Below, piece after piece: positions 38,401 through 46,607 of a stretch of 48,299 nt of DNA. The DNA lies in contig PKUD01000217.1 in assembly GCA_002869695.1 (NCBI GenBank), positions 1-48,299 of the forward strand, in the 5' to 3' direction. Numbering within the stretch: position 1 is the stretch's first letter; the number at the start of each line of letters is the position of its first letter. The notes under the pieces were generated by a model. That model did not search any database, was not told the origin of the DNA, and saw nothing but the letters and a program-made list of their open reading frames with translations. Origin of the DNA: Desulfuromonas sp. (lineage in GTDB: Bacteria > Desulfobacterota > Desulfuromonadia > Desulfuromonadales > Geopsychrobacteraceae). Both the position numbers and the translations under genes were made by a program.

Positions 38401-38916
38401 GTCCAGCAGCTTCTGGTAAAGCGCGATCGCCTCGCGGGGCCCCGCTTTTTCAAGATCATCCAGAGCCGCATCACGTGAGCTATTCAATGGGTCTTCATTT
38501 AGCGGTTCTTGATCTAACCTGTTTTGCTCAAAATCGCTAAGTGACTCAGCCACTAAAGGTGCAATCGACTCAGATCCGACCGGATCCGTAGCCGGCACGA
38601 CCTCCGGTAACGGCGTGGACTCTGCCCTGTCAGGTGTCTCGGCGACTCCTGCGGATCCGGTGATCAGCCCGTACTCCTTTTCGACCTTCAGGTCGGCAAG
38701 GCGACGAATCGCCTCCGGGATAAGAGCAACGTTCCTCGACTCCTCAATGAATTTCTGATAACTGGCAATGGCCTTGTCCAGGCCGTTCTCAATCTGTTCT
38801 TCGGCGATTTCGATCTTCAGCGTGCGCAGTTCGGCGATCGTCCCTTGCGTATTGATTCCGCTGCAGCCGGTCAGGATCAGCATCAGTAAGGCTATGCAAA
38901 CCAGGCCCCTATTCAT
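35482..38916 (-). CDS. Large TPR lipoprotein
   Basis: A 1144-residue lipoprotein with lipobox LTGC near residue 18. The region to about 850 is filled with TPR-type helical repeats, such as VLYQMCRAYEELGRTEEAMQ and YANLSEYFFTKRRYSDAVET. The C-terminal 120 residues are low-complexity, acidic and rich in proline, serine and threonine. In size and composition it resembles AgmU (GltD) of Myxococcus. The ATG at 38916, preceded by a GGGGGA run, gives the signal peptide; the frame extends upstream without one. It overlaps the end of the upstream TPR gene by eight bases. Confidence 0.88.
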   Translation of the reverse strand: MNRGLVCIALLMLILTGCSGINTQGTIAELRTLKIEIAEEQIENGLDKAIASYQKFIEESRNVALIPEAIRRLADLKVEKEYGLITGSAGVAETPDRAESTPLPEVVPATDPVGSESIAPLVAESLSDFEQNRLDQEPLNEDPLNSSRDAALDDLEKAGPREAIALYQKLLDEYPLYQRNDQVLYQMCRAYEELGRTEEAMQVMNRLVREYPQSRYLDEVQFRRGEYFFTHRRYLDAEEAYTDIVDLGVGSSFFPLALYKLGWTFYKQELYEDAIHRYIGLLDYKLSVGYDFDQIEDEQERKRMDDTFRVISLSFSYLGGAVAVVDYFDRYGERSYESNVYANLSEYFFTKRRYSDAVETYHAFLNRNPFHKKAPLFQMRIVEINTAGGFPSLVIEAKKTYANRYGLTAEYWQHFEPLERPEVLIHLKTNLTDLANHYHALYQNPKRKDGKRVNFNEAQHWYRQFLISFPQDQESPTINYQLADLLLEHRDFGTAAVEYEKTAYHYPTHGLSPKAGYAAVFAYRQHLSLVPEQQQESVKREVVRSSLSFAETFPEHNKAAIVLGAATDDLYALEEFEHAVDAGQTLLDMFPDAESDVTRSAWLVVAHSCYELEVFDEAEAAYIKVLELLPDEDPSRQTLNDNLAASIYRQGEQARTIEDFSTAAEHFLRVASMAPTSKIRPTADYDAAAALIQIKAWKKAATVLTGFRTNFPGHELQQDVTKKIAFVYREAAQYELAAGEFGRVEAESDNDDLRRDALMIAAELYEKCANTDQALVVYRRFVTYFPQPLEPNIETRSKIAELLKGQKRDKEYLAELGRIVELDADAGPSRTDRTRYLAGFAALVLAEKSYLSFVAVGLVKPFEVNLRKKQKLMKTATQKFTTLIDYEIGEVTAAATYYLAEIYAHFSKSLTESERPEGLSPLESEEYELAIEEQAYPFEEKAIAVHQSNLELIAIGVYNRWVEKSLARLALFIPARYARPVEQPAIIASLKTFSYLIAGTSPVTPTGNMVPALELTADEGWTQLDGVVAATPTGRQTSFPGNVDGSTSAEPLNEASQNADSPETDYSTLPDMQDHTSGRPTEPIMPEDKIGTEAENQLVPDSPREQTQPVTEVLSRADRMHLDANSTDFSDSDTRLSHEIRSER

Positions 38917-40801
38917 CACTTTCCCCCTTCTCGGCCTCTGCTCTGACAGCGCGGTCATAACTGTCCGCCATGGCAAAGCGTGCCTTGACCTGAAGCTCCA
39001 GGAGATGTTCACGTCGGCTCGTTAATTCATCAACCGCCATGTCCTCCAAAACCCGGCCCTGCCTGGTCTGGATATGCTGTGCCCTGGTCAGGGCCGCTGC
39101 GATCCGCATGCGCTGAAGACGGATTGTTTCGTTGTACCCCTGGAAGCTTTGCGTCGCTGCCTGACGGACGCGGACAAAGTCGTTGTAACGATTCCTCAGT
39201 TCTTCAATATCCTGGTCCAGGGCATGCAGGTTGCTGTATGTTTCTGTTAGTCGCGTGTCGTAATCGGTCCGGATTTTCCATAACAGGAGTCCTCTGAGCC
39301 GTCGGACCCGTGCCTGGGCGTCAACGGGGGGGCTGCCGCCCACTGCGTTGAACGTCTCTTCGAGGCGATCGATCCTGTCTGCAACGATCCTTTCTTCGGC
39401 CGTGGCGAGGTAATCGGGCCTGGGTGCCACCAGCATGGACTGCAAACGTTGCGCGATCCGTTCCCGTTGTTCCAGGCGGAGTCTCATCAGTGAATCGAGC
39501 TGTCGAAAACGGTTGTCGATAGCAGGAATCAGGGGTTGGTAGTAGGCCTTCCGTTGTTCGATGAGTTCCTCGTAAGCATCCAGATCGAGCTGCCATCGCT
39601 CGAGTTTGTCCAGCAGTCGCTCGAGATCTAGATAGTTGTGCAGCGATTGCTGAAATTCGTGAGATGCCAGCAACTCAAGCAGATAATAGGTCTCAGGTGT
39701 TTCAGGCAACTCCCGCAGGCGGATGGCCCAATTGGCATCACTCTTTACCTCATCGCGGACCAGGGCTTCGAGGAAGTGCCCTTCCCGGATCAATTCGATC
39801 GATTCATCAAGTCTGTCGATTTCAGCGCCGAAAGAGTCCAGTGCCGATCCGTAAAGCAAGGCGGCTTTGCTGAATATGCCGAGCTTGCCGTATGCGTAAG
39901 GGGCTGCAAGCAGGGCCTCCTGTACTGCGCTGTCGGTTACCTGTCGCTCAAGCATCAGATTCCAGGGGACCAGCGCCCTGTCAAAAAGTTGAAGAGAGGC
40001 ATCAGCCCAGCCGGACTTCAGTAAGGCCTGACTGGAAAACGGGCCGTCTATGCGGACCCGATCGAGTACCCTTTTGGCTGCGTTGAAATCGCCCTCTTCC
40101 AGTAATTTTTCGCCGAGGAACAGGTTCGCCTTGTCCTTCAGTGCCTTCACGACCGGATCATCACTATTTATCTGGCCAACCAGATCAAGCTGATAACGCC
40201 CCTCCTGCTGTTGACCGTCTCTCATCAGGGCGATTCCCAGGTTGTAGCCGACAAACCCTTTCAGGGATGCTTTCTCCTGAATGCCCATCAGAACATCCAC
40301 AGCGTCTGTATAACGGCCATTCGCCATCAATACCTGGGCGATAAGAAAGTCCAGGTCCGCGCGAATTTTTTCTGCCACTGGTGGGCTGATGCGCTCCAAG
40401 GCATGCAGCGCGTTAACCGGTTGGTCCTTCTGGAAATAGATCTTTGCCAGGCGGTAGATAGCTTCGTTGCGCACATCGTGTTCAACGTCGCCGTTAATCA
40501 CCTCGGTAATTGCGCGGCCGGCCCGTCGATGCATGCGATAGGCCAGTTCGAAGTCACCCACCGCGAACTCTGCCAGACTGAAGTGATGGAAGAGAGAATC
40601 TAACTCCGGTTGATCAAGGCTGTGATGCTGACCCAGTTCGGTGTCCAGGCGTGAGATGGCATCAAACCATTCCTCTTGAAACGCAGAGTAGAGGGCCTCT
40701 CCGAAGTACAGATCCTTCAGCTCGTCTGGCGCACTCGTGCTGGCTGCCTGCGCAGAGTAGGCGGTCAATAGAATTAATATGAATACCAGATACTTAGTCA
40801 T
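38909..40801 (-). CDS. Exported TPR and coiled-coil protein
   Basis: A 630-residue periplasmic protein. A signal peptide (MTKYLVFILILLTAYSAQAA) precedes TPR-like repeats through about residue 330 (VRNEAIYRLAKIYFQKDQPV, VGYNLGIALMRDGQQQEGRY). A long predicted coiled coil follows to the C-terminus, rich in arginine, glutamate and leucine. The ATG at 40801, with GAGAAAG upstream, is chosen because it yields the signal peptide; the frame begins earlier at a TTG. It overlaps the large TPR gene. A periplasmic scaffold role is likely; no named family was recognised. Confidence 0.82.
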   Translation of the reverse strand: MTKYLVFILILLTAYSAQAASTSAPDELKDLYFGEALYSAFQEEWFDAISRLDTELGQHHSLDQPELDSLFHHFSLAEFAVGDFELAYRMHRRAGRAITEVINGDVEHDVRNEAIYRLAKIYFQKDQPVNALHALERISPPVAEKIRADLDFLIAQVLMANGRYTDAVDVLMGIQEKASLKGFVGYNLGIALMRDGQQQEGRYQLDLVGQINSDDPVVKALKDKANLFLGEKLLEEGDFNAAKRVLDRVRIDGPFSSQALLKSGWADASLQLFDRALVPWNLMLERQVTDSAVQEALLAAPYAYGKLGIFSKAALLYGSALDSFGAEIDRLDESIELIREGHFLEALVRDEVKSDANWAIRLRELPETPETYYLLELLASHEFQQSLHNYLDLERLLDKLERWQLDLDAYEELIEQRKAYYQPLIPAIDNRFRQLDSLMRLRLEQRERIAQRLQSMLVAPRPDYLATAEERIVADRIDRLEETFNAVGGSPPVDAQARVRRLRGLLLWKIRTDYDTRLTETYSNLHALDQDIEELRNRYNDFVRVRQAATQSFQGYNETIRLQRMRIAAALTRAQHIQTRQGRVLEDMAVDELTSRREHLLELQVKARFAMADSYDRAVRAEAEKGESDE

Positions 40802-40906
40802 AGCTTTCTCGAACCTGTCTTCACTCTCCAGGGGGCACGGCTGGCCTGCGCGGCATGCCGTTCTGCGGTAACGGGCCGCCAATCTTTGCGGCAAATCCAG
40901 TCATAC

Positions 40907-41428
40907 CTACCAGTCCTGGACGCTGATCGCCTGTTGCGCCAGGGTGATATTGAAGATGCCAGGCCGCTCATCCTTGGACACTGAGAAAGTCTGTGATTTG
41001 TGTAACTCTTTTCCCTCACGGGACTGGCCGCGATAGGTGACTTCCACGCTATGTTCACCGACTTTCACATTCCCGGTGTAGATACGTTGAACCCCACCCA
41101 TCCTTAGTGCTTCCAGTTCTTTGAATGTATAAAGATGGTGGGTTACCGATTTCCCATCCAACTTGATATCGACCGAATCAAGACGCAGTTGCTCTCCGTC
41201 GGCCAGAGCCAGGAAGATCGAGATCTGCGTATGGGATGGGTAAAGCAGCTTCTCTTCAAGCTCGTTGAGTTCCGCCGAAATGGCGAGGACATCACTCTTG
41301 ATCTCCTGAACCTGTTCGTCCAGCCCTTTGATCTGGCGATCGGTGGCTTGCTTGCCCTGAGCAGTACCGGTAATAAGCAGCAGCCATACCGACATACCGA
41401 GAATGATCATTCCTGGGGTATTGAACAT
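40907..41428 (-). CDS. Exported coiled-coil/beta protein of unknown function
   Basis: A 173-residue protein with an N-terminal hydrophobic signal sequence. A short coiled coil follows (LDEQVQEIKSDVLAISAELN). The C-terminal region is beta-rich (ISIFLALADGEQLRLDSVDI, VKVGEHSVEVTYRGQSREG). The ATG at 41428, with AGGTGA upstream, is preferred to one at 41455. It lies 29 bases after the giant OmpA-barrel gene, so it may be a periplasmic partner of that protein. No helix-turn-helix is visible, so any transcription-factor label would be wrong. Confidence 0.75.
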   Translation of the reverse strand: MFNTPGMIILGMSVWLLLITGTAQGKQATDRQIKGLDEQVQEIKSDVLAISAELNELEEKLLYPSHTQISIFLALADGEQLRLDSVDIKLDGKSVTHHLYTFKELEALRMGGVQRIYTGNVKVGEHSVEVTYRGQSREGKELHKSQTFSVSKDERPGIFNITLAQQAISVQDW

Positions 41429-41457
41429 GATTTTCACCTGTCTGAATGCGTACATAG

Positions 41458-44400
41458 TTAATATTTCCCGATCAGATTGACGAACAGCCCCTGGTGGTCA
41501 TAATCAAGGTCGGTCAGGTCGTCCGAAAAGTCGCTGAAGTTATAACCAAGTCCCAATTTGACGTGATTCCCGAAATGTCGATACAGGCCAGCCAGGATGC
41601 CGCTCCGATGATCTTGCGCATCAGGGAGTTCTAGCATCCTCCCTTCGATCAGAGCGTCCCAGCGGTGCACGAAATGCCAGTCCGCCCGAACAATGTACAG
41701 ATGTGCTCTGCTGGTGAAAAAGTCACGATCAGCCCGGTCCAGGCTGACCTCACTTCGGCGGTAAGCATATTTGCCACCCAGTGCCCAGCGTGCCGTCAGT
41801 TCATACATGACATCGATAGCGGCGATATGGCTTTTCTGGATAGCCGAGGACATCGTATCCGTGCCGGAGGATTGATCGGCGGACGGAACATTGTAGAAAA
41901 AGGTGTACTTGAGCAGTGTGTTGATGCGGTCGTTGTCAACCGGGCGATAGGCATAGCCGATAACTGCCTCGGTATAATCCCCGTCATAGAACTGACCAAG
42001 GGAGCTATCACTGTGTGAAAAGTTGACCTTGCCAATCAGGTTCCAGTCGGGGGTCAACTTGTACTTAATGCTGTTTTTTACCAACCAGGTCGTGCGCTTT
42101 TCTGTGCTGGTGTCCGGCTGCTCGGTCTTGTCCCTCCGGTATTCCAGGGCGCTGGCGAGCTTGAGTCTCTTAAATCCGTACCCGGCGCTTATCCCGGCGG
42201 CGGTCCTTTCCAGTTCGGCGGCGGTCTGGTGATCCACCAGGGTTCCGAAGTCGAGACTGGCTCCGCAATTGAGCCGATCTGTAGGAGACAGATCGACCCC
42301 GGTGGAATGCATCAGCCCGGTCGGCACGTCACCGTGAGTGTAGCGCTCTTCGAGGTAAACACTGGCGCTGTCGGAGTAGCGGGTGCGGAACCCGGAGGCA
42401 ACTGCCCCTTTTCTGGATCGCAGACCGTTGTCGCTACGGTCATTCTCGAGGGCGTAATTCAGATAAAGCGTGGTCCGGTCACTATAGAGATACTCAGTTC
42501 CGACCTCGGCACCCGTGCCGAGGTCGCCGCCGGACACTTCACCATTCACCCTGAAGCGGTCATTGACACGGTAGCCGCCCCCTGCCCCCAGTCGGCCGTT
42601 GTCATCTCGATTACCGGAGGTCTCGAGGGAGTCCTGGGCAAACCCGTATCCTGTCCAGCGCCCAAGGGAATCGTAGCTCAGGCGGAGGACTGCGTCAGTC
42701 CGTTTGCCCTCCACCTGGGTAAGTGGCACCTGCAGCGAGCGATCCTCGCGGGTGTCGTGCCGCAGACCCGACCCGATCACCCAGTGCTCACTGGCCTGAT
42801 AATCGACGTTCAATTCACCGGCTTCGGTATCAAGACCCTGCCGCTGCTCGCGCTTGTCGACCTTGACGTTCACTGCCAGCTGTTCGGTGATCGGCATCTC
42901 CAGCATACCGCCAACCAGCGAGGTGTCCTTCTCTGTGAGCAGCCCCGGAGCGGAATAACCGGCTTCGAGGTCCTGATTGTACAGTGTCAGGCGGCCGCGT
43001 CCCTCCCTGAAAAGGTCGCTGAACGACAAACTGGCATCGGCACGCCACGCATCAGCCATGACATCCGATCCACCAAGGTCCGCTGACGGGTTGAAGTTGA
43101 ATCCACCGTCGAGTGAGTCGGTTTCAAGCTGACCCGGTCCATCGCTGCGACCGGTTTCAAGCTTGATCCACGATTGTGTCGATACCCTCAGGGTCACATC
43201 CGCCCCATGCAGGCTGTTTTCACTTCCTGACTCATCTTCTTCACTGGCGGTGGCTCCCACCCTGATGTAATCATTGAGCCAGTACTGAGCTCGGCCACCG
43301 GCCGTCAGCGTATCCGGTTCATCGAACCCCGGGGTGAACTCATAACGGGCCACCAGGTACACGGGATTCCCGCCGGTCGCCTCGCTTTTCACCAGCAGAC
43401 CGTCGGCCTCCGTAGATTTAAGTGGTTCAGTGAGCAGAATGCGTCCCTGCAGGTAATCGATATCGTAATCGAGGGCAGCGATCAGATTCTTCACGCCCAG
43501 TACCATGCCTGAATCCTTGTCGCGCATCTCGATGCGCAAGCGCTCGGAGCCTTCGAGAATATCCTGACGGCGAAGATAGTAGAGCGACCCGCCGGTTCCG
43601 CGGAAGTCATCGCGACCGGCTACGGTTCCAGGTTCTGCGGCGAAGCCGTCAAACTCCAGGCGCTGTTCTCCGAATCGGGTAGTGGTCAACGTCTGATAAT
43701 GCAGGTTTGCGCCATAGAGTCCGCGGTCCACGTGCACCAGGGAATTATCGGTATAACCGACCTTGAAGTTGCCCCAGAGACCATAGTTCCGGTCTTTTTT
43801 CAGCTTGACGTAGAACTTGCCCAGGGTCGGTGCGTCCTCCTCGACGCTGCTGTCGTCGCCAAAGGTCGGAAACTGGTGGTCTGGATCGATCCGACGGAAC
43901 AACGCCTCTGGTGACTTGTCCAGGAAGTTGCTGAAAATCTCGTCAAACGGCCCTTCCCGCGTGTCGGCGCTGGCCGTCAAACTCCAACCGGAACCGAACT
44001 TGCCCCTGGTGTAAAACGCCAGGCGTCCCTGAACATCAACATCATCGCTATACTGCGGTTTGTCCGGGGAGAGCAGTTCGGCCGGGCCGTTGGTTTCATT
44101 GGCGGAAAGGGTGAGATCGGCGATACCGACGGTAAACCAGTCATTCCTGTCAATGGCAAGGTCGCGCAGGTAGAGCTCGCCATTTCCCGCGTCATCGAGG
44201 ACAGCGAGTTCGACGGTATGTAAACCGTTCGGCAGGATTTCTTCGGCGGCAAACCGACCCTTGGCATCCACCGGTACCGGGTGTCCGGCGAGCCAGACGT
44301 CGTGTCCTGCAGGTATTGCATTTCCGGTCGCTTTGATGAGACCTCCCTGCAGCGGTATATTGCGCCGGGCAATTCGGCTTTCACCGTATCCGGCCAACAG

Positions 44401-46557
44401 TTCCGACCGGCTATTTTGCAGTTCGTATCGCGTATCGAGTTGCCCGACGATCCACAGCGGCTGGGGTATCGTTTCATCGAAGTGCCCCTGTTTGCCGTAG
44501 ACGCGAACCAGGTATTTCAGGTCCAGACCCGGCGTCGGGACGGAGGTGAGTGCGGGAGTCCATTCCGCACGTCCCAGGGCGTCCATTTCGATTACCTCGA
44601 AAGGCAAATCGCGCACCGACTGCTCAGCTGTGTAGATTCTGACTTCGGCCCGGTTGATGAAGCTCCGATAGTTGCTGTAAAGGGAAAACTGCACCCGGTT
44701 CTCTGCAAAATCTGTTTCCGGCAGGTCCTGTGTACTGATCGTGCGCGGCCACGCAGTGACATTGAGGCGCGGTTCGAAGCTCAGGCTGTCATGCTTGAAC
44801 GACACCTGCGCCTGATTTAGGGCCAGATCGGTACAGCGCTGCACATCCCTGACTCCCTTGTTCGGGTCATCGAGTGGTTGACCGTCAATACTGATGCGCA
44901 TCTGGTTTAAAGAGAAAGGATCCGCCGTCAGGATCTCGCGGCTGAGGCGGCTGACTTCAACACCCTCATAGTCATCGAGGGTCAAGAGTTCATCATAGAC
45001 AACCTGGATTTCCACCCGCGAAATATCGGACTCAATGAACCCGGCGTTCACGACATCGTCGGACTGGACGAAGCCGCGTCCCTCAAATTCGACCTGAGAA
45101 TCCGACAAATCCATCAGGTCACGGACGACAGTCATTGCTCTGTGTGCCCGGGCCGTCGACCAGCCGATATCGTCACCGTAGATCGCAGCAGTCCGGCGAT
45201 TGAGTCGCTCATTACTGGTATAGCCGACAAACCTCAGGCGGACATTGTCTTTATCACTGAGTTCGGCCATGACCCGGTGCATATGGGTAACATCTTCGGC
45301 TTTAACCTGCGGATCTCCCTGTTCGAACAGAATCGGAGGGATCTCGCCCGACGGCGAGTGATAGACCCTGCTCACCGTTTCAGCGCCGGCTGATTCAGGG
45401 CAGATCTGCGGCTCATCAGGAAGGTCCTGCAGGGGATCGTCGTGCCAGAATTCAATCTCGATACGGCGATTCAAAGATCGTCCTTTAGGAGTGTCGTTGG
45501 TCGCTACCGGGTGCGTCGCCCCCCTCCCCTCGCTGGCAAGGGCGGCGTTGGGTAATCCCAGAGCATCCTGAACGGCAAGAGCGGCACGCCGAGCGACGGC
45601 CTTCGACAGACCGAGATGATTGCCATAGATGCGCTGCTGCCGGCCTGCCAGGGGGGTATTGTCGGTATAGGCGATAAACTTGATCTGGACGTCGTCGTTC
45701 CCACGAAGATTCGTGCGGGCCTGCCTGACCTGTTCCAGGAATGACTCCGGAACATCCAGCAACCCTTCATCGTAGTGCAGTGGAGCCAGCAGGTTTTTAA
45801 TCCGGGCCCGATGGGAGTGACCGTCCTTATAACGCAATTTACAAACAGTTTCAGTCCTGCACACTTTGACGCGATTAACGACACGGGGGATAACGACTTC
45901 TTTTTCAACCAGTTTTTCGCCTATCAGGTCGTACCAGACCTCGACTTCGACGCGCCTGTTGAGCGCACGCCCCTGTTCAGTTGTATTGCTGTCCAGCGGT
46001 TGACTGTCCCCCAGCCCTTCATAGGAGATCGCTTCCGGGGGGAGATGGAGGGCGGCCTGGCAGTATTCAGCTGTCGTTCCGGCCCGCTCCCGGGACAGGC
46101 CGACATTATCTCCATAGACTGCTGCGAGGTCGTCACTGAGTTGCTGGGAGTCGGCGTGACCAATAAAGTGCAAACGTACGTTGGCTCGATCGCGCATACT
46201 GTCGAGAACGTCACGCAGCTTCACCAGGTACTCGTCAGGGATCTGCGCGTCCCCTTCACGGAAATGTACCGGTGGCACCAGGTTCGCAAGTTTGACAGTT
46301 TCAATATCCGGTTCAACAACCTGACGTCGTTCCACGGTGTCGCCCTGGTCTTCATCGAACAAGGAAGAGTCCAGTATCCATGGCGTGAAGGTCCGATCGA
46401 CGGGCAGGTGTGCTTCGGTCGCTTCACCGCGTACGGCAGCATCCCTGGCTCCCGGACCGGACTGCCCCTGAGACAAGACATCAACGGCTGCAGAGGCTGC
46501 CGTTCCGGGCAGCAGCAGAAGAGAAAGACTCATTATGATGATGCAGCGTTTGATCAT
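41458..46557 (-). CDS. Giant outer-membrane protein with three OmpA domains and a C-terminal beta-barrel
   Basis: A 1699-residue exported protein. The signal peptide ends AASA near residue 23. Three tandem OmpA-like domains lie at about 92-210, 257-374 and 405-523, each with a pattern like GLSRERA..ALNRRVEVEVW. The third is degenerate, lacking the terminal NRR. A middle region of beta-sandwich-like sequence follows. From about residue 850 a long series of alternating aromatic and polar strands suggests an outer-membrane barrel, ending LIGKY with a terminal aromatic. The start is uncertain: a TTG at 46611 and a GTG at 46599 are also in frame. The peptidoglycan-binding domains and barrel would bridge wall and outer membrane. 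Confidence 0.82.
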   Translation of the reverse strand: MIKRCIIIMSLSLLLLPGTAASAAVDVLSQGQSGPGARDAAVRGEATEAHLPVDRTFTPWILDSSLFDEDQGDTVERRQVVEPDIETVKLANLVPPVHFREGDAQIPDEYLVKLRDVLDSMRDRANVRLHFIGHADSQQLSDDLAAVYGDNVGLSRERAGTTAEYCQAALHLPPEAISYEGLGDSQPLDSNTTEQGRALNRRVEVEVWYDLIGEKLVEKEVVIPRVVNRVKVCRTETVCKLRYKDGHSHRARIKNLLAPLHYDEGLLDVPESFLEQVRQARTNLRGNDDVQIKFIAYTDNTPLAGRQQRIYGNHLGLSKAVARRAALAVQDALGLPNAALASEGRGATHPVATNDTPKGRSLNRRIEIEFWHDDPLQDLPDEPQICPESAGAETVSRVYHSPSGEIPPILFEQGDPQVKAEDVTHMHRVMAELSDKDNVRLRFVGYTSNERLNRRTAAIYGDDIGWSTARAHRAMTVVRDLMDLSDSQVEFEGRGFVQSDDVVNAGFIESDISRVEIQVVYDELLTLDDYEGVEVSRLSREILTADPFSLNQMRISIDGQPLDDPNKGVRDVQRCTDLALNQAQVSFKHDSLSFEPRLNVTAWPRTISTQDLPETDFAENRVQFSLYSNYRSFINRAEVRIYTAEQSVRDLPFEVIEMDALGRAEWTPALTSVPTPGLDLKYLVRVYGKQGHFDETIPQPLWIVGQLDTRYELQNSRSELLAGYGESRIARRNIPLQGGLIKATGNAIPAGHDVWLAGHPVPVDAKGRFAAEEILPNGLHTVELAVLDDAGNGELYLRDLAIDRNDWFTVGIADLTLSANETNGPAELLSPDKPQYSDDVDVQGRLAFYTRGKFGSGWSLTASADTREGPFDEIFSNFLDKSPEALFRRIDPDHQFPTFGDDSSVEEDAPTLGKFYVKLKKDRNYGLWGNFKVGYTDNSLVHVDRGLYGANLHYQTLTTTRFGEQRLEFDGFAAEPGTVAGRDDFRGTGGSLYYLRRQDILEGSERLRIEMRDKDSGMVLGVKNLIAALDYDIDYLQGRILLTEPLKSTEADGLLVKSEATGGNPVYLVARYEFTPGFDEPDTLTAGGRAQYWLNDYIRVGATASEEDESGSENSLHGADVTLRVSTQSWIKLETGRSDGPGQLETDSLDGGFNFNPSADLGGSDVMADAWRADASLSFSDLFREGRGRLTLYNQDLEAGYSAPGLLTEKDTSLVGGMLEMPITEQLAVNVKVDKREQRQGLDTEAGELNVDYQASEHWVIGSGLRHDTREDRSLQVPLTQVEGKRTDAVLRLSYDSLGRWTGYGFAQDSLETSGNRDDNGRLGAGGGYRVNDRFRVNGEVSGGDLGTGAEVGTEYLYSDRTTLYLNYALENDRSDNGLRSRKGAVASGFRTRYSDSASVYLEERYTHGDVPTGLMHSTGVDLSPTDRLNCGASLDFGTLVDHQTAAELERTAAGISAGYGFKRLKLASALEYRRDKTEQPDTSTEKRTTWLVKNSIKYKLTPDWNLIGKVNFSHSDSSLGQFYDGDYTEAVIGYAYRPVDNDRINTLLKYTFFYNVPSADQSSGTDTMSSAIQKSHIAAIDVMYELTARWALGGKYAYRRSEVSLDRADRDFFTSRAHLYIVRADWHFVHRWDALIEGRMLELPDAQDHRSGILAGLYRHFGNHVKLGLGYNFSDFSDDLTDLDYDHQGLFVNLIGKY

Positions 46558-46607
46558 CGATTCCATCGATTCAAAAAAGGTAGCAACCCTATGGTCCACG
46601 TCAGTCC

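Noticed and set aside
40907-41428. Labelling this gene as an AraC-type regulator
   Set aside because: It has a signal sequence and beta-rich C-terminus and no helix-turn-helix.
42229-43086. 285-residue plus-strand frame opposite the OmpA-barrel gene
   Set aside because: Antisense shadow; the minus-strand frame is continuous for 5 kb with a signal peptide and domains.
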